DNA of 27,217 nt from Bacteroidales bacterium. GTDB lineage: Bacteria; Bacteroidota; Bacteroidia; Bacteroidales; Bacteroidaceae. The notes under the pieces are model-generated. The model had not been told where the DNA came from and searched no databases. It saw only the letters and a list, made by a program, of their open reading frames with translations. Numbering within the stretch: the first letter of the stretch is position 1; the number at the start of each line of letters is the position of its first letter. Location: the NCBI GenBank assembly GCA_004558535.1, contig SFCP01000046.1:1-27217 (forward strand), read 5' to 3'. The position numbers and the translations under genes were made by a program. Shown here piece by piece: positions 23,925 to 27,217 of the stretch.

Positions 23925-23931
23925 GGCAAGG

Positions 23932-23963
23932 CAAATATACTGCTTTTTTCAGCGAAAAGCAAA
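23932..23963 (-). promoter_or_regulatory. Promoter of element copy B
   Basis: TTTG at 23963-23960 and TATATTTG at 23939-23932 on the minus strand are 20 bases apart, the same spacing as in copy A. The hairpin at 23924-23886 would be at the extreme 5' end of the transcript. Confidence 0.55.
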
Positions 23964-24557
23964 TGTACCTCTTTCCATTTTAACATTTGCCCGTGCCGAC
24001 GCCCGGGTGGAGCTTTCAGCCGAAGCGATGGTGCCACGCACGAAAGATGTCCACCCCCTCTTCACCGAATTTGCCTGGCACACCTGCTCGGGGCTGCGCT
24101 CCTCGTCGGGATGACTCTTCGAGTAGAATTTGTCGGCGTAGCAGATGATTTCCTCTTCTACGGTCTCGGGGCGGAAATCCCGGGGCGGCAGGGGGAGCCC
24201 ACAGCGGCGGATTTGCTCGGCCGTGAGCCCTGTGCCGGTGTGGCGCTCACACACGCGGGCGAACGCTTCGGCCTCGGCATCGTCCTCCCTGCGCAGCAGT
24301 TCGGCGCCGAGGCGTCCGTGCAGCAGGTAGGGATGCGCGCCGTGGCAATGGATGCCGGGTGCATCGGTCAGGAAGATGCCTACGTCGTGCAGCAAGGCTC
24401 CGCGCTCCAGGAAATCGGTGTCCGCCCCCAACTCGGGATGCCGGGCGGCCACACGCAGGGCATGGGCGGCGACTTGCCGGCTGTGGTGCAGCAGCAGGCG
24501 GCGCAGGGCGTCGTCCGTGGGATAGTAGGTATGGATGATGTGTAGTGGATCGATCAT
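23949..24557 (-). CDS. HD-domain phosphohydrolase-like protein with frameshifted 3' end
   Basis: A small cytoplasmic HD-superfamily protein, likely a metal-dependent phosphohydrolase of unknown substrate. The open frame is 202 codons. Metal ligands are visible: His25 (HHSRQVAAHAL), His57-Asp58 (ERGALLHDVGIFL) and Asp142 (YADKFYSKSHP). Up to about residue 161 (SPEQVCQ) the sequence is normal. Then the frame changes: the family-like ending KFGEEGVDIFRAWHHRFG, followed by TGA at 24018-24016, is present in another frame starting at 24072. The reading frame instead continues into a non-family tail of 40 residues. A small deletion near 24073, perhaps 7 bases, explains this. The HD core is intact, so the product may still work; it could also be a sequence error. 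Repeat cluster 4 lies upstream. Confidence 0.75.
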   Translation of the reverse strand: MIDPLHIIHTYYPTDDALRRLLLHHSRQVAAHALRVAARHPELGADTDFLERGALLHDVGIFLTDAPGIHCHGAHPYLLHGRLGAELLRREDDAEAEAFARVCERHTGTGLTAEQIRRCGLPLPPRDFRPETVEEEIICYADKFYSKSHPDEERSPEQVCQANSVKRGWTSFVRGTIASAESSTRASARANVKMERGTFAFR

Positions 24558-24560
24558 TTT

Positions 24561-24850
24561 TAATTAGGAATTAGGAATTAGAAATTAGGAATTACGGTGC
24601 AAGGCGAGAGCAGAGCAAAGGCAAAGTCGAAGATTTTGCCAATTTGCTATGCCGAGCCGCCGCCCGCAATATGCAATTACGGTGCAAGGCGAGAGCAGAG
24701 CAAAGGCAAAGTCGAAGATTTTGCCAATTTGCTATGCCGAGCCACCGCCCGCAATATGCAATTACGGTGCAAGGCGAGAGCAATAGAGCTTGCTTTAATG
24801 GCCGAACCGCCGCCGCAAATTCCTAATTCCTAACTCCTAATTCCTAATTT
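24561..24850 (-). repeat. Modular repeat cluster 4: 85-bp tandem units flanked by inverted TTAGGAATT arrays
   Basis: Two near-identical 85-base units begin with GGTGCAAGGCGAGAG at 24596 and 24681, and a partial third begins at 24766. On the minus strand each contains CGGCTCGG (or CGGTGGCTCGG), a hairpin (GCAAATTGGCAAA with TTTGCCTTTGC), CTCTCGCCTTGCAC and CCGTAATTGCATATTGCGG. The block is bounded at 24561-24594 by a tandem array of TTAGGAA and at 24818-24850 by its inverse, CCTAATT. This gives about 30-base terminal inverted repeats like those of a miniature mobile element. The cluster fills the gap between the S8 peptidase and HD genes. The -33 TTTG is kept, but the -7 box is degenerate (CGTAATTG). 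Confidence 0.75.
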
Positions 24851-24863
24851 CCCAAAAGGGATT

Positions 24864-26987
24864 TTAGTGCACCATCACTTTGCGGGTAAGTGCGCCGCGC
24901 GTAGTCTGAATGCGAATGAAGTAGACGCCGGGGGTCAGGCCGGACAGGCTGACGACGGTCTCGTCGCCCCTGCGGGGCTGGTCCACGGAACGGCTTTGGA
25001 GCAGGCGGCCGCCTGTGCCGTAGAGCGCGATGTGGGCGTAGCTCTCGTCGTTGTTGAAGAGGATGCGCCAGCTGTCGTTATTCTTTTGCAGGGTGACGGG
25101 CGTGTCGCTGTTGAGGGGGTCGTGTATGCCGGTCTCGGCCATTTGGAGGGCTACCCGCAGTCCTTCGTAGGCATCGATCTTACCATAGCCGCGATTATAG
25201 TCGGTCTCGGCGATACCGGTGTAGCCGTCGCGGATGGCGGTTTGGCTGATGATGGTCTCGATGTCCTCGGGCGTCAGTGTGGGGTTGGCCTGCAGCCAGA
25301 GTGCCACGATGCCGGACACGGCGGGCGCGGCCATGGAGGTGCCGGTCTTGATGCCGTAATAATACTTGCCGGTGCCGTAGGTCACCATCCCGGTGATGCA
25401 CTGGTTGAGGTCGGTGGCACTGAAGTCCGACGCCTTGCCGTTGAGGGCGGAGTTGACCACGGCGCCCGGTGCGACGACCATGGGCTTGAGGGCTGTGCCG
25501 AGGAAGGGGCCGCGGTTGCTGAACCCGCTGATGGCGCCCTTGGTGGCTAAGTTGCCGGAATTGAAGGAGTAGGTTTTGCCGTCCACATAGTTGACAAACT
25601 TGTTGCTGCCGGCATTGTAGGAGCCCACGGCAATGGCGCGGTTGATGGTGGCAGCGCCTTCGCCGACGGTGTAGAGGTTGTCGGGCGTGGCAGGTGTGGG
25701 CGCGCCGAGCGGTTTGTAGAACTGTCCGTAGCCGGATTGTGACCACGCATGGAAGGTATTGTCGGTTTCGCCCGAGAGGGTGACGCCAAGGATGTATTTT
25801 GTCTCGCTGCCACGCATGGCGCTCATGTTGGCATAGACGGAATAGTACTGCTTCTTGTTGTTGGGGTCAATGCCCGTCTTGACATAGCCACAACTGCTCC
25901 AGAAGGCATCGCTCTTATAGTCGCGCGCCTTGGTCGTGGTGTTGTAGAGGAAGGGGCGCACGGTGATGTGGAGGGCGCTATCGGCTGTCTGGCACCAGAT
26001 GTTCACGTAGTTGGCGCTCTGTCCGTCGTCCTTGACGTACAGGTTGACATCCTCGTCGTCGTAGGAGAAGGTGTAGGAGGCATGGATTTTGTCGTTGCCG
26101 TCATTGCCCATGGCTGCGACAAGGATGCCTCCCGGCCCGGCCAGATTGTCCATGGCGCGGCAGTAGGTGGTGGTGCCGTCGTGTGGTCCTACGTGGCCAC
26201 CGAAGCTCATATTGATGACGAAGGGCTTGCCGGCCTCGGCGGCAAAGTCACGGATGTACTTGGTGTCCTCCAACACCTCGGCGTCGCCAAAAGAAGAGGA
26301 TATCATGATGATGTCGGCCTCGGGCGCCATGCCGTGCAGGTCGCTGCCTTCGATCATGGAGCCGCAGGCGATGTTGGTCACGTGTGTGGCATGGCCGCCG
26401 GCATAGCCGTCGCCGCCCGTGGGGATGTTGCTGGTGGGACGGTTGAGGCTGGAACGCCGGTTCCATACAGCCAAGGTGCGCGGCATACCCTCGCTATCGA
26501 GGAAAGCGCGGTGGCGATATTCGAAACTTTGGTCTATGACGCCGATGATGACGCCCTTGCCGGTAAAGGGTGTCTCCAGCCCCTCGCCTGCCAGGACGGC
26601 ATTGGCCTTTGTCGTCGTGCGGGCGGTGGCAATCCAGGGCTGCAGTTGCTGCTCGGCATTCATGTAGAGTACCTCCTGCATGCTGCCCAGGGTGTGGATA
26701 TAGCTCACCGGCACGGTGGCGGTGGCGGTGGCGTCGTCGATGGCTGTGGCTTCGTAGCCTGCATCGGCGATACGCTGCGTCACAACGCCGGCGTCCGTAC
26801 ACTTCAGAATGAGTTTCTGCATGGCGACTGTGCCGCTCTTGCCCAGTCCCTGCGTCATGGCGGCGGTGGTCAGCGCATAATCTACGGCTGCATCCCACTT
26901 CCCGGTGACGAGGTCCGTGGTCTGTGCCTGTAAGGGGGCCCATGCGGTCCATACCAAGGCCGCTAAAGCCCAAAACGTCTTTTTCAT
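24864..26987 (-). CDS. Secreted S8 (subtilisin) family peptidase with type A C-terminal sorting domain
   Basis: A serine endopeptidase exported from the cell, 707 residues. The signal peptide MKKTFWALAALVWTAWAPLQ ends at AQ. The region 25-135 resembles a propeptide. The catalytic triad is Asp152 (GVIIGVIDQSFEYRHRAF), His199 (YAGGHATHVTNIACGS) and Ser551 (IKTGTSMAAPAVSGIVALW), with the oxyanion Asn295 in AAMGNDG. Between Asn295 and Ser551 there is an insertion of about 140 residues (300-440). The C-terminal 80 residues (WRILFNNDESYAHIALYGTG, then LTPGVYFIRIQTTRGALTRK) form a type A sorting domain for the type IX secretion system. It is transcribed alone from a promoter near 27049. Substrate unknown. 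Confidence 0.92.
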   Translation of the reverse strand: MKKTFWALAALVWTAWAPLQAQTTDLVTGKWDAAVDYALTTAAMTQGLGKSGTVAMQKLILKCTDAGVVTQRIADAGYEATAIDDATATATVPVSYIHTLGSMQEVLYMNAEQQLQPWIATARTTTKANAVLAGEGLETPFTGKGVIIGVIDQSFEYRHRAFLDSEGMPRTLAVWNRRSSLNRPTSNIPTGGDGYAGGHATHVTNIACGSMIEGSDLHGMAPEADIIMISSSFGDAEVLEDTKYIRDFAAEAGKPFVINMSFGGHVGPHDGTTTYCRAMDNLAGPGGILVAAMGNDGNDKIHASYTFSYDDEDVNLYVKDDGQSANYVNIWCQTADSALHITVRPFLYNTTTKARDYKSDAFWSSCGYVKTGIDPNNKKQYYSVYANMSAMRGSETKYILGVTLSGETDNTFHAWSQSGYGQFYKPLGAPTPATPDNLYTVGEGAATINRAIAVGSYNAGSNKFVNYVDGKTYSFNSGNLATKGAISGFSNRGPFLGTALKPMVVAPGAVVNSALNGKASDFSATDLNQCITGMVTYGTGKYYYGIKTGTSMAAPAVSGIVALWLQANPTLTPEDIETIISQTAIRDGYTGIAETDYNRGYGKIDAYEGLRVALQMAETGIHDPLNSDTPVTLQKNNDSWRILFNNDESYAHIALYGTGGRLLQSRSVDQPRRGDETVVSLSGLTPGVYFIRIQTTRGALTRKVMVH

Positions 26988-27048
26988 GATTCTCTCAATG
27001 CTGTTAAATGGTTAGGTGGGGGCAGTTTTTTTGTCTGTTTTCGGCCGG

Positions 27049-27056
27049 CAAAGTTA
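27049..27056 (-). promoter_or_regulatory. Likely -7 box of the S8 peptidase promoter
   Basis: TAACTTTG on the minus strand lies 62 bases before the start codon, in the context GTTTTTTCGTAACTTTGCCG. A TTTG stands 13 bases upstream, not the standard 19. The same context precedes the AICAR transformylase gene. Confidence 0.45.
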
Positions 27057-27158
27057 CGAAAAAACCCATCAAAGCAGCACTTAGACAGGTAAAAAAACGA
27101 AACAAGCGCGATTTGCTAATATTACTGTCCGCTAAACTTTTCAAGAGGCAATGAAAAA

Positions 27159-27193
27159 TTAGGGCTGCCACCTATTGCAGGAGTCAGCCCTAA
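27159..27193 (-). terminator. Intrinsic terminator of a gene beyond the right edge
   Basis: TTAGGGCTG at 27159-27167 pairs perfectly with CAGCCCTAA at 27185-27193. On the minus strand the stem is followed by TTTTTCATTG, a typical intrinsic terminator. It should end a minus-strand gene entering from the right; a stop codon in frame MTKSKVTI-TAG ends at 27190, inside the stem, but only 27 bases are visible, too few to call a gene. Confidence 0.55.
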
Positions 27194-27217
27194 ATGGTTA
27201 CTTTGCTTTTGGTCATA

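Larger units (their letters stand above)
23698..23963 (-). other. Promoter-hairpin-direct repeat element, copy B
   Basis: On the minus strand the order is: promoter (23963-23932), a 14-bp hairpin (23924-23886), TTTTTAGG, a 14-base spacer, two direct repeats ACTACAAGGCACTTGG (23866-23829), TTTTATCTAC (23828-23819), and a tail with CACAAAAT, GAAAGTTTACGTTAA and TGCACTTT ending near 23698. Copy A at 8624-8909 has the same order. The -33 box overlaps the last codons of the frameshifted HD gene but lies outside its apparent ancestral end (24016). The hairpin may also terminate HD-gene transcription. Next gene downstream is the AICAR transformylase, about 460 bases on. Confidence 0.5.

Noticed and set aside
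23462..24850. CRISPR array
   Set aside because: The repeats are 64-105 bases apart, of unequal length, with related rather than unique sequence between them, and no cas genes are nearby.
27190..27217. C-terminal end of a minus-strand gene at the right edge
   Set aside because: Only 27 bases with one possible stop codon are visible. The terminator supports a gene beyond the edge, but the frame cannot be established.

Overview
The window looks like a chromosomal segment of a GC-rich member of the Bacteroidales (Bacteroidota). Three things point there. Promoters of the Bacteroidales form TTTG-N19/20-TAnnTTTG occur several times. The protein families are typical of the order: a long SLBB-type Wza, an EpsG-type polymerase, a DUF4886 SGNH-like protein, a stand-alone AICAR transformylase, and a subtilisin with a type IX secretion tail. 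Shine-Dalgarno sequences are not evident. Prevotellaceae and Bacteroidaceae relatives both fit, and the genus cannot be fixed by eye.

Layout. (1) 1-5430, minus strand: a tripartite RND efflux operon (periplasmic adaptor, inner-membrane pump, outer-membrane channel). The channel gene is cut by the left edge, and both gaps between genes contain a hairpin. (2) 5577-8243, minus: DUF486 membrane protein, acetyl-CoA hydrolase/transferase, and a TtcA-like tRNA thiolase overlapping it by ATGA. These three are probably one transcript from a promoter embedded in an intergenic repeat. (3) 8244-9351: 1.1 kb without genes but rich in structure. It holds two repeat clusters with embedded promoters and one copy of a promoter-hairpin-direct repeat element. 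(4) 9352-10416, plus: a secreted DUF4886 SGNH-like protein, the only plus-strand gene. A 22-bp perfect inverted repeat lies in the convergent gap after it. (5) 10656-21355, minus: a compact exopolysaccharide operon in the order initiating sugar transferase, SLBB export protein, Wzx flippase, hexapeptide acyltransferase, Wzz chain-length protein, EpsG/Wzy polymerase, two GT2 glycosyltransferases, and a WecA/MraY-family transferase. (6) 21705-23233, minus: a small basic protein of unknown function and a stand-alone AICAR transformylase resembling the C-terminal half of eukaryotic ATIC. (7) 23234-24860: more intergenic repeats, the second copy of the promoter-hairpin element, and an HD-domain hydrolase whose 3' end is frameshifted. 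(8) 24864-26987, minus: a secreted S8 peptidase with a type A C-terminal sorting domain. A hairpin terminator near the right edge suggests another minus-strand gene beyond the window.

The most unusual content is intergenic. One repeat family, found in four clusters, has units built from a small palindrome, the core CGGCTCGG and a larger hairpin. The hairpin arms differ between units but pair with each other within each unit. In two clusters the units carry complete Bacteroidales promoters aimed at the neighbouring gene. A second, separate element occurs twice (8624-8909 and 23698-23963). It has a promoter, a hairpin placed at the expected transcription start, a T-run, direct repeats of the ACTACAAAGGACTTGG type, and a conserved tail. 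The stem sequences of the two copies are unrelated although the layout is the same.

All calls come from reading the sequence alone. No database or folding program was used.
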